From: Bacteroidaceae bacterium HV4-6-C5C | GTDB lineage: Bacteria; Bacteroidota; Bacteroidia; Bacteroidales; Bacteroidaceae | Direction of reading: 5' to 3' | Length of the DNA stretch: 40,055 nt | Assembly (NCBI GenBank): GCA_007896885.1 | Contig: VOIU01000025.1 | Coordinates: forward strand, 1-40,055 | Shown here: positions 1 to 8,375 of the stretch, in pieces | How the letters are laid out: each line of letters begins with the position of its first letter | Position numbering within the stretch: the stretch's first letter is position 1 | Program-made: the position numbers and the translations under genes | Notes under the pieces: model-generated | Seen by the model: the letters and a program-made list of their open reading frames with translations, nothing else | Database searches by the model: none | Told to the model about the DNA's origin: nothing

Positions 1-45
1 TCAGAAAATTGCTGTATAGACAAACTCCCAAGCAACTATGATATG

Positions 46-77
46 AAAAGAGGATGTGTCTGTTTTGACACACCCTC
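46..77 (-). terminator. Rho-independent terminator of miaB
   Basis: An 11-bp stem (50-60 with 67-77, one G-T wobble) closes a 6-base loop. On the minus strand it is followed by TTTT (46-49). It lies 23 bp past the miaB stop codon, so it most likely ends that transcript. Confidence 0.75.
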
Positions 78-99
78 ATTATCTATATAGCTATTAATA

Positions 100-1467
100 T
101 TATGCTATTTCACCTTTAAGTGTAGCCGAGCTAGCCTCGATAATTCTCACATTTACAAAATCTCCAATGCGATATGCGCCCCGATCGAATACAACCACCC
201 GGTTTTGCTCTGTACGACCGACAAGTTGCTCTTTTGATCGCTTGGAAAAGCCTTCGACCAGAACTTCATAAGTATTGCCAATGCAACGTGCATTAGCCTC
301 CGCCGACAAACGGTTTTGGAGGGCTATAATTTCGTTGAGCCGGCGTATCTTTACTTCCTCAGATATATCGTCGGCCAAATGTTTCGAAGCATAAGTACCC
401 GGACGTTCAGAATATTTAAACATGAAAGCCGAATCATACCCGCATTCTTCCATCAAAGAAAGAGAAAGTTGATGGTCTTCTTCGGTTTCAGAGTGAAAAC
501 CACAGAAGATATCCGTAGATAAACCACATTCCGGTACGATACGGCGAATAGCTTCAACCCGATCTAAATACCATTCACGGGTATATTTTCTATTCATCAA
601 TTTAAGAATTCTAGAACTACCGCTTTGTACAGGCAAATGCACATGCTTGCATACGTTAGCGACACTGGCTATAACTTCCAATGTTTCATCACTCATATCT
701 TTGGGATGGGACGTGGTGAATCTGACACGTACTTTTGGAGCTGATTCCGCCACAACTCTTAATAAAGCGGGGAAAGTAATCTCTTCACCAGTCTCTTTGA
801 CAAATCGGTAAGAATTCACATTTTGACCTAAAAGTGTAATTTCTTTGTAACCTTTTGCGACCAAGTCAGCTACCTCATTCAGTATGCTGTCCACGTCACG
901 GCTACGTTCTCTACCCCGTGTATAAGGGACAATACAATAAGTGCAAAAATTATTACACCCACGCATAATTGAGACAAAACCCGAAATATGATTACCACAA
1001 ATACGTGAAGGAATAACATCACGATAAGTTTCAGTTGTAGATAATTCTACGTTAATTGCTTTCTCTCCTGCTTCAACAGAAGCTATCTGATCCGGTAAAG
1101 TGAGATATGCATCAGGACCGACGACTAAATCTACATGATAATTGGTAATTAAATTATCCTTGACACGCTCAGCCATACAACCTAAAACTCCAACAATCAG
1201 ATGTTTTTTCTTCTTTCTCAATGAATGAAAAAATTCCAGTCGATTGAATATCTTCTGCTCGGCATTATCGCGGATAGAGCAAGTATTCATAAATACAGCA
1301 TCTGCACTCTCCAAATTGTCAACAACCGAATAACCAGCCATCTGCATTACCGAAGCAATAACCTCGCTATCAGCCACATTCATTTGACAACCGTAAGTCT
1401 CAATAAACAGTTTTTTTTCACTGTCAGCAGTCGCAGATTTAAAGTCTGCTCCCGTTAGTTTTTCCAT
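100..1467 (-). CDS. miaB: tRNA-2-methylthio-N6-dimethylallyladenosine synthase MiaB
   Basis: This is a radical SAM methylthiotransferase that adds a methylthio group to i6A at position 37 of tRNAs reading UNN codons. The 455 residues fit the family. The N-terminal UPF0004 domain carries the three cysteines of the auxiliary Fe-S cluster (C27 in ETYGCQMN, C63 in NTCS, C97 in LGCMAE). The radical SAM motif CxxxCxxC is at C171, C175 and C178 (RGCNNFCTYCIVPYTRG), and a TRAM RNA-binding domain occupies about residues 380-450. All catalytic cysteines are present. The gene is monocistronic here, with a promoter-like site just upstream and a terminator just downstream. MiaB is preferred over MtaB or RimO because of the IVPYTRGRERSR signature after the cluster motif. 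Confidence 0.96.
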   Translation of the reverse strand: MEKLTGADFKSATADSEKKLFIETYGCQMNVADSEVIASVMQMAGYSVVDNLESADAVFMNTCSIRDNAEQKIFNRLEFFHSLRKKKKHLIVGVLGCMAERVKDNLITNYHVDLVVGPDAYLTLPDQIASVEAGEKAINVELSTTETYRDVIPSRICGNHISGFVSIMRGCNNFCTYCIVPYTRGRERSRDVDSILNEVADLVAKGYKEITLLGQNVNSYRFVKETGEEITFPALLRVVAESAPKVRVRFTTSHPKDMSDETLEVIASVANVCKHVHLPVQSGSSRILKLMNRKYTREWYLDRVEAIRRIVPECGLSTDIFCGFHSETEEDHQLSLSLMEECGYDSAFMFKYSERPGTYASKHLADDISEEVKIRRLNEIIALQNRLSAEANARCIGNTYEVLVEGFSKRSKEQLVGRTEQNRVVVFDRGAYRIGDFVNVRIIEASSATLKGEIA

Positions 1468-1496
1468 AAATATACTCTTAATTATGTTTTCAATGG

Positions 1497-1504
1497 CAAA
1501 GATA
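1497..1504 (-). promoter_or_regulatory. Promoter -7 element of miaB
   Basis: On the minus strand this reads TATCTTTG, an exact match to the Bacteroidetes -7 consensus TAnnTTTG. It would give a leader of about 25 nt before the miaB ATG. No clear TTTG -33 box is visible at the usual distance. Confidence 0.6.
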
Positions 1505-1616
1505 CTGCTTCAAGAGCAATTAAATGCTTGAAAAAGGGAAAAATAACATCGTCTACAGACAATACAACAGCTTTCATGTAAATAATGTTAATAACAGCAA
1601 AAAAGGCTAGATATAG

Positions 1617-1648
1617 ATTGGGATAATCGAAAGATTTGTACATTTTTG
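1617..1648 (+). promoter_or_regulatory. Possible promoter of a short transcript
   Basis: ATTG (1617-1620) is followed after exactly 20 bp by CATTTTTG (1641-1648), one mismatch from TAnnTTTG. Initiation would fall at about 1652-1654, right at the ATG of a 12-codon reading frame. The single mismatch makes this tentative. Confidence 0.35.
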
Positions 1649-1652
1649 TAAA

Positions 1653-1691
1653 ATGAAAGAAACATTAGATTTTTTCATAGTTAAGGTTTAG
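1653..1691 (+). CDS. Possible 12-residue peptide ORF (leader or sRNA-borne)
   Basis: ATG to TAG encodes MKETLDFFIVKV. It sits between a promoter-like site (1617-1648) and a strong intrinsic terminator (1703-1729), so it would be carried by a transcript of only about 75-80 nt. No codon run suggests amino-acid attenuation. It could equally be a chance frame inside a small non-coding RNA. I do not recognise it. Confidence 0.25.
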   Translation: MKETLDFFIVKV

Positions 1692-1702
1692 GTTAAAAAA
1701 AT

Positions 1703-1729
1703 AAGGGTAGCTGTGAAGCTGCCCTTTTT
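1703..1729 (+). terminator. Intrinsic terminator with GTGA tetraloop
   Basis: A 10-bp stem (1703-1712 with 1717-1726, one G-T wobble) is closed by a GTGA loop of the GNRA class and followed by a T run to 1729. It points along the plus strand, but no conventional gene ends upstream on that strand: miaB runs the other way. It therefore ends either a short RNA starting near 1653 or an attenuated leader of the next gene. Confidence 0.75.
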
Positions 1730-1731
1730 CA

Positions 1732-1765
1732 TTTGCCTGATTTTGAATTTAATTAATTATCTTTG
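1732..1765 (+). promoter_or_regulatory. Promoter of the 1785 gene
   Basis: TTTG at 1732-1735 and TATCTTTG at 1758-1765 (an exact TAnnTTTG) are 22 bp apart. The expected start of transcription is about 1770, giving a leader of about 15 nt. This promoter lies inside the longest possible reading frame of the next gene (opening at 1713), which argues against that upstream start. Confidence 0.6.
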
Positions 1766-1784
1766 TGCCGAAATAAGAAATTAT

Positions 1785-2165
1785 ATGGAAGACGTTCTAA
1801 AATTCTTGTTTATTGCCGGTATAATTTTAATAGGGATTGCCCGACAAGTGAGAAAAGACAAAGAAGCCGGTAAGAAAACTCTCACTCTACCAACCATACC
1901 CAATAGAGATAAGGTTGAAGAGCAGCATGCCCCTACTGCTAATGTAATAAAGAAACCGGCAAAGGTAGCTTCTCAAAGATACGCAACCGATTCATTTGCA
2001 GGTTCTTCATACCAGCCTACAATTTCCACATTATCAACACCAACAACTACTCTTTCCAACAACACAACACAAGCAGCAGAGGCAGAATCCGATTTCAGTA
2101 TTCGATCCATTGAAGAAGCACGAAAAGCGATTATATGGTCTGAAATACTACGGCGTAAATATTAG
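1785..2165 (+). CDS. Small membrane-anchored hypothetical protein
   Basis: The protein has 126 residues and no function I can assign. Residues about 6-20 form one hydrophobic segment (FLFIAGIILIGIA) followed by a positively charged stretch. A long Ser/Thr/Pro-rich, probably disordered middle comes next, then a compact charged C-terminus (SIRSIEEARKAIIWSEILRRKY, about 105-126) that looks like the folded or partner-binding part. Topology suggests an N-terminal anchor with the tail in the cytoplasm. The frame opens earlier, at 1713, but the terminator and the -7 promoter element lie within that extension, so ATG 1785 is chosen. It is 35 bp upstream of the CoA-transferase and probably cotranscribed with it. 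Confidence 0.75.
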   Translation: MEDVLKFLFIAGIILIGIARQVRKDKEAGKKTLTLPTIPNRDKVEEQHAPTANVIKKPAKVASQRYATDSFAGSSYQPTISTLSTPTTTLSNNTTQAAEAESDFSIRSIEEARKAIIWSEILRRKY

Positions 2166-2200
2166 AAACACAGCGAATTCAATCATTTAAATAAACAACA

Positions 2201-3697
2201 ATGGCATTTAATTACATTACGGCAGCGGAAGCTGCAAGTTTAATCAAGCATGGCTATAATATCGGCTTGAGCGGGTTCACTCCTGCCGGGACGGCCAAAG
2301 CAGTAACGGCAGAGTTAGCAAAAATAGCAGAAGCAGAACACGCAAAAGGAAATCCATTTCAAGTCGGCGTTTTTACGGGAGCATCTACCGGAGATTCATG
2401 TGACGGAGTTCTTTCGCGTGCAAAAGCTATTCGATATCGCGCACCTTATACAACTAATGCAGATTTCCGTAAAGCTGTAAATAGCGGCCAAATAGCATAC
2501 AACGATATCCATCTATCACAAATGGCTCAGGAAGTCCGTTATGGTTTTATGGGTAAAGTCAACGTAGCAATTATAGAAGCATGTGAATTAACTCCCGATG
2601 GCAAAATATATCTGACTGCAGCCGGAGGTATTGCTCCTACAATCTGTAGACTTGCCGATCAAATTATCATCGAATTAAACAGCGCACATAGCAAAAAAGC
2701 AATGGGACTACACGATGTATATGAACCATTGGATCCTCCATGCCGTCGCGAAATTCCAATATACAAGCCGAATGACCGTATAGGAAAACCTTATATCCAG
2801 GTAGATCCTAAAAAAATTGTAGGAGTAGTAGAGACTAATTGGCCCGATGAAGCGCGCTCTTTCGCAGCAAGTGAACCTCTAACCGACAAGATCGGACAAA
2901 ATGTAGCAGATTTCTTGGCTGCCGATATGAAACGTGGCATTATTCCTCCAACATTCCTCCCGTTGCAATCAGGAGTAGGGAATATAGCAAATGCTGTATT
3001 AGGAGCATTAGGTCGCGACAAAACAATTCCTCCATTCGAAATGTATACGGAAGTTATCCAAAACTCCGTTATCGACTTAATCCGTGAAGGTCGAATCAAA
3101 TTTGGCAGTGCTTGTTCATTAACAGTAACCAATGACTGTTTACAAGATATCTATGATAACATGGAATTCTTCAAAGATAAACTGGTATTACGCCCATCTG
3201 AAATATCAAACAGCCCTGAGATTATCCGTCGGCTCGGTGTTATTTCGATCAATACAGCTATTGAAGCTGATCTATATGGAAATGTGAACTCTACTCACAT
3301 CGGAGGAACAAAAATGATGAATGGTATTGGTGGTTCGGGAGACTTTACCCGCAACGCATACATTTCAATATTCACTTGCCCTTCGGTTGCTAAAGACGGT
3401 AAAATCAGTTCCATCGTTCCTATGGTATCCCATCTTGATCATAACGAACACTCTGTTAATGTTATCATAACCGAGCAAGGTGTAGCTGATTTACGCGGTA
3501 AAAGTCCGAAAGAACGTGCTAAACTTATCATTGAAAATTGCGTTCACCCTGATTATAAAGGAATCTTAAGCGACTATCTCAAACTAACTGATGGAAAGTC
3601 ACAAACGCCACATGCAATACAAGCATCTCTTGGAATGCATGCAGAGCTTTCTGAAAGTGGAGATATGAGAAATGTGAATTGGGAAAAATATAAATAA
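2201..3697 (+). CDS. Acetyl-CoA hydrolase/succinate CoA-transferase family protein
   Basis: A class I CoA-transferase of the acetyl-CoA hydrolase/succinate:acyl CoA-transferase family, 498 residues. The expected catalytic glutamate is E284 in MYTEVIQNS, by analogy with acetate-forming succinyl-CoA transferases. The oxyanion and CoA-loop motifs QSGVGNIANAV (256-266) and GIGGSGDFTRNAY are present, as is the conserved ITEQGVADLRG near the C-terminus. In Bacteroides-type metabolism such an enzyme moves CoA between succinate and propionate or acetate in the succinate-propionate pathway; the acceptor cannot be told from sequence. It is cytoplasmic. It follows the small membrane protein by 35 bp and ends at a strong hairpin terminator. 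Confidence 0.9.
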   Translation: MAFNYITAAEAASLIKHGYNIGLSGFTPAGTAKAVTAELAKIAEAEHAKGNPFQVGVFTGASTGDSCDGVLSRAKAIRYRAPYTTNADFRKAVNSGQIAYNDIHLSQMAQEVRYGFMGKVNVAIIEACELTPDGKIYLTAAGGIAPTICRLADQIIIELNSAHSKKAMGLHDVYEPLDPPCRREIPIYKPNDRIGKPYIQVDPKKIVGVVETNWPDEARSFAASEPLTDKIGQNVADFLAADMKRGIIPPTFLPLQSGVGNIANAVLGALGRDKTIPPFEMYTEVIQNSVIDLIREGRIKFGSACSLTVTNDCLQDIYDNMEFFKDKLVLRPSEISNSPEIIRRLGVISINTAIEADLYGNVNSTHIGGTKMMNGIGGSGDFTRNAYISIFTCPSVAKDGKISSIVPMVSHLDHNEHSVNVIITEQGVADLRGKSPKERAKLIIENCVHPDYKGILSDYLKLTDGKSQTPHAIQASLGMHAELSESGDMRNVNWEKYK

Positions 3698-3712
3698 GAA
3701 TTATATAGAAAG

Positions 3713-3743
3713 GCCGCTACTTTTTAAGGTAGCGGCTTTTTTT
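3713..3743 (+). terminator. Terminator after the CoA-transferase gene
   Basis: A perfect 8-bp stem GCCGCTAC/GTAGCGGC (3713-3720 with 3729-3736), extended by A-T pairs, is followed by a run of T. It lies between two converging genes (CoA-transferase and dacB). The U-tract is strong only in the plus direction. Confidence 0.85.
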
Positions 3744-3761
3744 ATGCAGCCTAACGATCTC

Positions 3762-5204
3762 TTACTTCAGAGTATCTATAATTTTATCGCATACAGCATC
3801 TTGAAAATTACGAGCTTGAGATGCAGAAAGTGCATTCTGGTTCATAATAGCAAAAGCTATTTTATGCCCATTATCCGCTTTTAAATATCCTGCCAAGCAG
3901 TTTATTGCAGTAAAAGAACCTGTCTTTGCATGTACTCTTTTGTATGAGGAGCTCCCACGCTTCATCCTATTCTTCAATGTACCGTCAACTCCACCTATGG
4001 GTAATGCCTTATATAATCTTCTGAAGATATCCGTATGCGAATACGCATACTTCAAAAAACAAACCAACAGTTCCGGAGATATATAATTGTAGTTTGATAA
4101 TCCGCAACCATCTGCTAAATTGTATTGGGCGGGATCATATCCCAGCTTTGAAATCATTGCTTTAGTAGCTTCAAGAGCTTCCCGATCCGATATTTGCTTT
4201 TTACCGGTCACTTGAGCACCTAAACGGCAAAGTAGTGCCTGGGCATTCAAATTATCACTCTCTTTCATCAATTGGTTAAGCACCTTCTGAATTGGAGTGT
4301 CTATTTTGCCCATAAGCTTTGAAGGGCTATCAATCGATAATGCTCTGAAATCATACCCCTCAAGACAACGAACACCCTTTTCCTCTAACCGATCTAGTAA
4401 TGTACGCATAAAAAAGTCCTGCGAGGAATAGAGGTTCACTTCGCCTACAACACCAAATTCTATATTCCCGCTAACGATCACTTCATTACGGTTATGCAAC
4501 CAGTCGCGAGTAACTCGAAAGCAACCCGCCGAAGGAGTATAAGAGAAAGTATTATTTGTTATCGTGTAATAGGAAGAAGATGGTACGCATTTTAATTGTG
4601 CAGCTTCGCCCTTACCTTGGGGAAAAGCAGAAACGGTCAACACGCCTTTATTCAACATCAGTGGAGAAAGATAAGGTTGATAAGACTCGGGAGTATCATC
4701 CCAAGCCCAACCACTTCCCCAATATAAAGAGTCTTTCATCGAGACATCGCCATATATCTTTCCCGTAACGACGGAAAAAGGGAAGCGTAGCATCTGATCC
4801 ACCAATCCATTTAGAGCTTTATCATTAAACTCCGGGTCATACCCACCAATCACATAAATATCTCCTTTAAGGGTATCTTGGTTTATTGTCCCGCTATAGC
4901 GAACTTCTGTACGGAAAGGCTTGCTACCATCCGCCTGATCAAGAGAAGTAATAGCAGTCAGCAACTTCATTGTAGAAGCGGGGCGCGAAAGTTTATCTGC
5001 CTGATAACTATACAAAGATGCATTAGCCTCCAAATCATAAATGGCTATTCCAACATTGGAGCCTGCAGGCAATCTGTTTTTTATTAGAGCATTTATACCC
5101 GAAGCAAGCGAATCCCGAATAATGGAGTCTGCTTGTGCCCTAGAGTCCACAGGCACAAATATCAGAATAAACATCAAATAAAAGAAGTTCTTCCGCGCGC
5201 TCAT
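3762..5204 (-). CDS. dacB: D-alanyl-D-alanine carboxypeptidase/endopeptidase (PBP4 family, S13)
   Basis: A periplasmic penicillin-binding protein that trims peptidoglycan pentapeptides or cleaves cross-links. From the chosen start it has 480 residues. A signal peptide (FFYLMFILIFVPVDSRA) leads the mature protein. The three active-site motifs are present: SxxK at S77-K80 (STMK), SxN at S316-N318 (SDN) and KTG at 427-429. The long insertion between the first two motifs is typical of peptidase S13. The frame opens at 5288, but that would overlap lpdA by 74 bp. ATG 5204 has a GGAGG sequence just upstream and leaves a 10-bp gap to the lpdA stop, so it is preferred; ATG 5222 is an alternative. It appears cotranscribed behind lpdA. 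Confidence 0.93.
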   Translation of the reverse strand: MSARKNFFYLMFILIFVPVDSRAQADSIIRDSLASGINALIKNRLPAGSNVGIAIYDLEANASLYSYQADKLSRPASTMKLLTAITSLDQADGSKPFRTEVRYSGTINQDTLKGDIYVIGGYDPEFNDKALNGLVDQMLRFPFSVVTGKIYGDVSMKDSLYWGSGWAWDDTPESYQPYLSPLMLNKGVLTVSAFPQGKGEAAQLKCVPSSSYYTITNNTFSYTPSAGCFRVTRDWLHNRNEVIVSGNIEFGVVGEVNLYSSQDFFMRTLLDRLEEKGVRCLEGYDFRALSIDSPSKLMGKIDTPIQKVLNQLMKESDNLNAQALLCRLGAQVTGKKQISDREALEATKAMISKLGYDPAQYNLADGCGLSNYNYISPELLVCFLKYAYSHTDIFRRLYKALPIGGVDGTLKNRMKRGSSSYKRVHAKTGSFTAINCLAGYLKADNGHKIAFAIMNQNALSASQARNFQDAVCDKIIDTLK

Positions 5205-5214
5205 TTCCTCCAAT

Positions 5215-6582
5215 TTAAGCATCCAATAATACTTCTTTAAATATTTCACAAACAGTGGGGTGCGGAAATATGATTTTTCGCCATTCATTTACAGTCAATT
5301 TCAATTCAATAGCTATCCCGGCAAGAGTAATTATTTCAGAAGCCGGATTTCCTAAGACATGAGCACCAAGAATAGTATTATCAGGTCCCAGCAACATTTT
5401 ACAGATACCATTAACCCCTTCATTTTCTGCTACAAATCGACCGGAATAAGCCATAGGCAACTTAAGTACACGAAAAGGAAGGCCTTTTTGCTGCAATGAA
5501 TCTTCTGTCTCACCGACTCCTCCGATTTCCGGATTTGTATAAACAACTCCCGGAATAGCTCGATAGCTCATAGCGTCTTTCTTACTCAATATGTTATGAA
5601 CAGCAACTTCCGCTTCACGACTGGCTGCATGGGCTAATAATGAAAAGCCTGTCAAATCACCACACACATATACTCCAGTTAAGGAAGTCTGCATCTTTTC
5701 ATTCACTAGAACATTGCCCCTCGCAGTCATTCCAAGCCCCAATTTCTCCAGTCCGAAGCCTTCTTTTACAGGCTTTCGCCCTACACTCAACAAAAGCTTT
5801 TCACCCACTACAATTTCCTGCGTGAACTCATTTTCATAGCTCACAGAAACCTCTTCCGCATTTTTATCGGATAAAACGGGGGTCACAGCAACCACCCTTG
5901 TGTTTAATAAGAACCTTACCCCCTTCTTGGTATATTCACTTCTTAGTGCACCGGCGAGTTCTTTATCCATACCTCCGAGTATCTCATCCATCATCTCAAT
6001 GACTGTAACATGAGTACCAAGACTATTGAAGAATGAAGCAAACTCAATTCCAATAACCCCTCCCCCTATAATAATCAAAGACTTTGGTAACTCTTTATTG
6101 TTCAATGCATCCCGATGTGTCCAAAAAGAAATGTCATTCAGACCTTTAATAGGAGGGATGAAAGTCTGCGATCCCGTGCAAAGCAGTAAGTTATCGCATT
6201 CATAAATGTCATCTCCACATTGTAGTGTATGCTGATCAAGAATTTGAGCTTCACCCTGTATGATATTGACATTATAGTTGCTGAGTTTTGCCTTAATACC
6301 AAGCACTAGTTTACGTATCACTTTTTGTTTCCGAGCAATGATTTTCGGTAAATCGAAAGAGACATCCTGAATACTCACACCATATTTGGAAGCCTGATTA
6401 GCCCCATCATAAGTCTTTGCAGAATATAATAACGTCTTAGTCGGTATACACCCTTCATTCAAGCATACTCCGCCTAAAGCTTCTTTTTCAAATAAGACAA
6501 CATTTAGTCCGGCCTTTCCCGCAGTTTCAGCAGCAGTATATCCGGCAGGCCCTCCGCCGATAATTGCAAGTTGATATCTCAT
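5215..6582 (-). CDS. lpdA: Dihydrolipoyl dehydrogenase (E3)
   Basis: An FAD-dependent disulfide oxidoreductase that reoxidises dihydrolipoamide in 2-oxoacid dehydrogenase or glycine-cleavage complexes, with NAD as acceptor. The 455 residues contain the FAD Rossmann motif near the N-terminus (IIGGGPAGYTAA), the redox disulfide C40/C45 (GGVCLNEGCIPTK), the NAD-binding glycine motif at 173-180 (GGGVIGIE) and the C-terminal catalytic pair H441/E446 (PHPTVCE). No E1, E2 or lipoate genes are nearby; the only partner in its transcript is dacB, so which complex it serves cannot be read from context. Other flavin disulfide reductases are less likely given the CLNEGC motif and the HP-E dyad. Confidence 0.93.
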   Translation of the reverse strand: MRYQLAIIGGGPAGYTAAETAGKAGLNVVLFEKEALGGVCLNEGCIPTKTLLYSAKTYDGANQASKYGVSIQDVSFDLPKIIARKQKVIRKLVLGIKAKLSNYNVNIIQGEAQILDQHTLQCGDDIYECDNLLLCTGSQTFIPPIKGLNDISFWTHRDALNNKELPKSLIIIGGGVIGIEFASFFNSLGTHVTVIEMMDEILGGMDKELAGALRSEYTKKGVRFLLNTRVVAVTPVLSDKNAEEVSVSYENEFTQEIVVGEKLLLSVGRKPVKEGFGLEKLGLGMTARGNVLVNEKMQTSLTGVYVCGDLTGFSLLAHAASREAEVAVHNILSKKDAMSYRAIPGVVYTNPEIGGVGETEDSLQQKGLPFRVLKLPMAYSGRFVAENEGVNGICKMLLGPDNTILGAHVLGNPASEIITLAGIAIELKLTVNEWRKIIFPHPTVCEIFKEVLLDA

Positions 6583-6816
6583 GGCTTTTCTTGAAAATCA
6601 ATTATTAATTCATGATCCGCCTGCAAGTTAATAAAACCTGCTTTAACTGCATAACAGAAAATTCAAAAAACCACCTTGACAAGCGAAAAAGCGCCAATCA
6701 TCCAGCATAGCCATTTAGCAATATACATACAGAAAGCGTATTGATCATGAAGTCTTATCATTAACAAGAAGAAATCTGAAACCCAAGACAAGTAAAATAT
6801 TCAATCAATCTAACAA

Positions 6817-7173
6817 TTAAAAACGAGAATAAGATATACCTAAAGCATCTATTTCGGCTTTACTCATACTTGGCAATTGATTGTTCTGCAATTTCCGGCA
6901 CACCATATTCCCCACTTTAAGTGCATCTTGTCTGTTGGAAAATGGGATGTGCTTGCCTATAGCCGGAATATAAGGCTGATAGATTAAAGTATCATTCTTC
7001 AAAGAAATAAGATAGCCATATCCTTGCTTCAACTGTACCGCTTTACATCCAAGTTTACGGGCAGAATGGTCACTATGTCGTGAATAAAGGCATACTGCCG
7101 CCAGAAGGAGCAGTACACCGATAATCATAAATAATAAACCTTTTGACTTACTAATCCACATCTTGTCTTTCAT
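6817..7173 (-). CDS. DUF4907-like membrane-anchored protein
   Basis: A 118-residue protein resembling the DUF4907 family, whose function is unknown. One hydrophobic segment spans residues about 12-31. The remainder carries the family-like pattern GYGYxIxxxxDTLIYQPYIPAI (51-72), then F-S-x-x-x-D-A-x-K-V and a short C-terminal LGI. Most of the protein should face the periplasm. The frame opens at 7341, deep inside the Kelch gene. ATG 7173, which overlaps the end of the Kelch gene by 23 bp, keeps the hydrophobic segment at the N-terminus and suggests translational coupling; ATG 7161 is also possible. Cotranscribed with the Kelch lipoprotein. Confidence 0.75.
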   Translation of the reverse strand: MKDKMWISKSKGLLFMIIGVLLLLAAVCLYSRHSDHSARKLGCKAVQLKQGYGYLISLKNDTLIYQPYIPAIGKHIPFSNRQDALKVGNMVCRKLQNNQLPSMSKAEIDALGISYSRF

Positions 7174-8197
7174 AAGGCAAAAGTTCCCAAACATCATCAA
7201 AATAATAACTACTGGTAGTCCCCGTGAGAACAAATCCGCGGGTGCCATTGGAAAAAGATACAGCAAATTTTCGTGACGTCCCTTTGAATGCGGTAAAGTC
7301 GTCATCACTATCGCCGGTCCACAAATCACTTGACGGATCATAAATCCAATAATCGGTCTTTAATGTTCCCGAAGCTGTGCTTCCAGTAGTGATATAACCC
7401 TTACCATCAATAACAAAAGATACGGCGCCCGAGCGCACTATATTATAGTCATCGTTTGTATCGTCATCATAAACACTTTCGTCGCCATTGTCGGCAATAT
7501 CTCTTAAACGAGTCCATGTTGTTCCGTCAAATTTCCAAAAATCGGAAACATTACCTCCATTATTTTCACCGCAGCAGACATAAGCTACATTATCAATAAC
7601 AAAAGCACTGCCATAGCGTCTCTTTTGCCCTCCGTATCCATTTACAATTTCCCATTGTGCCCCCGAGGCACCATTAGGATTGAATCGATAAACATCTTTT
7701 AGATAATTATCATCATATCCCATTCCCACATATCCATAAGAACCAATTGAAAAAGCAACCGTACCATAACGCTTACTTCCTGCGAAATCATCTTTTTGTG
7801 TCCAAGTATTCAATGCCGGATCATACTCCCAAGTATCACCCAAATAATATGGCGAATCTTTGATATAGCCTGTAGTTACATACCCCTTCTCACCTACAGT
7901 AAATGCTGCAGCATCATAACGAGCAGGAGCCGCATCAGGCATATCGGCACACTGGGTCCAATAATTACCTTCAATGTCATACTCCCATAGGTCCTTTAAA
8001 AGCTTCTTTCCGGTATAGCCACAACAAACATAACCTTTATTTCCTATAGTGAAGCTACAAGCTTGCCCGCGCGCCACCCCATCAAAATCCGACATTCTAC
8101 TCCATACTCCGTTGGTGTAATCCGCTTCCTCCGTACAGCTACTGAATAAGCAAATACACAGCAACAGGAATCCCGATAATTGCTTTGTTATTCTCAT
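7151..8197 (-). CDS. Kelch-repeat beta-propeller lipoprotein
   Basis: A 348-residue secreted lipoprotein. The signal peptide ends in a lipobox with C21 (LFSSC), followed by acidic residues TEEAD, resembling the export signal that sends Bacteroidetes lipoproteins to the cell surface. The rest is six Kelch-like repeats, each with a GYV or GFV turn, a glycine pair and a W-x-YD ending, enough to close a six-bladed propeller. Blade 5 holds an acidic insertion (about 235-252). Such propellers usually bind proteins or glycans; no catalytic residues are evident. The longer frame from 8281 adds residues that hide the signal peptide and span the promoter, so ATG 8197 is chosen. Overlaps the DUF4907 gene downstream and is divergent from the DUF4270 gene. 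Confidence 0.88.
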   Translation of the reverse strand: MRITKQLSGFLLLCICLFSSCTEEADYTNGVWSRMSDFDGVARGQACSFTIGNKGYVCCGYTGKKLLKDLWEYDIEGNYWTQCADMPDAAPARYDAAAFTVGEKGYVTTGYIKDSPYYLGDTWEYDPALNTWTQKDDFAGSKRYGTVAFSIGSYGYVGMGYDDNYLKDVYRFNPNGASGAQWEIVNGYGGQKRRYGSAFVIDNVAYVCCGENNGGNVSDFWKFDGTTWTRLRDIADNGDESVYDDDTNDDYNIVRSGAVSFVIDGKGYITTGSTASGTLKTDYWIYDPSSDLWTGDSDDDFTAFKGTSRKFAVSFSNGTRGFVLTGTTSSYYFDDVWELLPYERQDVD

Positions 8198-8216
8198 ATT
8201 TCTTTCATTTTTGCGA

Positions 8217-8247
8217 CGAAAATAGAAGGTTAGAATGGGCTGGGCAA
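8217..8247 (-). promoter_or_regulatory. Promoter of the Kelch-DUF4907 operon
   Basis: Minus-strand TTG (8245-8247), a 20-bp spacer and TATTTTCG (8217-8224, one mismatch from TAnnTTTG) would give a leader of about 15 nt. Spacing matches other promoters in this window. Confidence 0.5.
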
Positions 8248-8375
8248 GAACTACCGACCAAAGAGGCATTATTATCGGCAAACGACTTAAACGATAAAAA
8301 ACACCGGATCAGCGATTTTACGAGACATAATCCATTGCAATATTTTTCCTTTGCGGCAAAAAGCAGAATTAAAGA

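Noticed and set aside
5205..5288. N-terminal extension of dacB
   Set aside because: It would overlap lpdA by 74 bp and bury the signal peptide; a better start with GGAGG exists at 5204.
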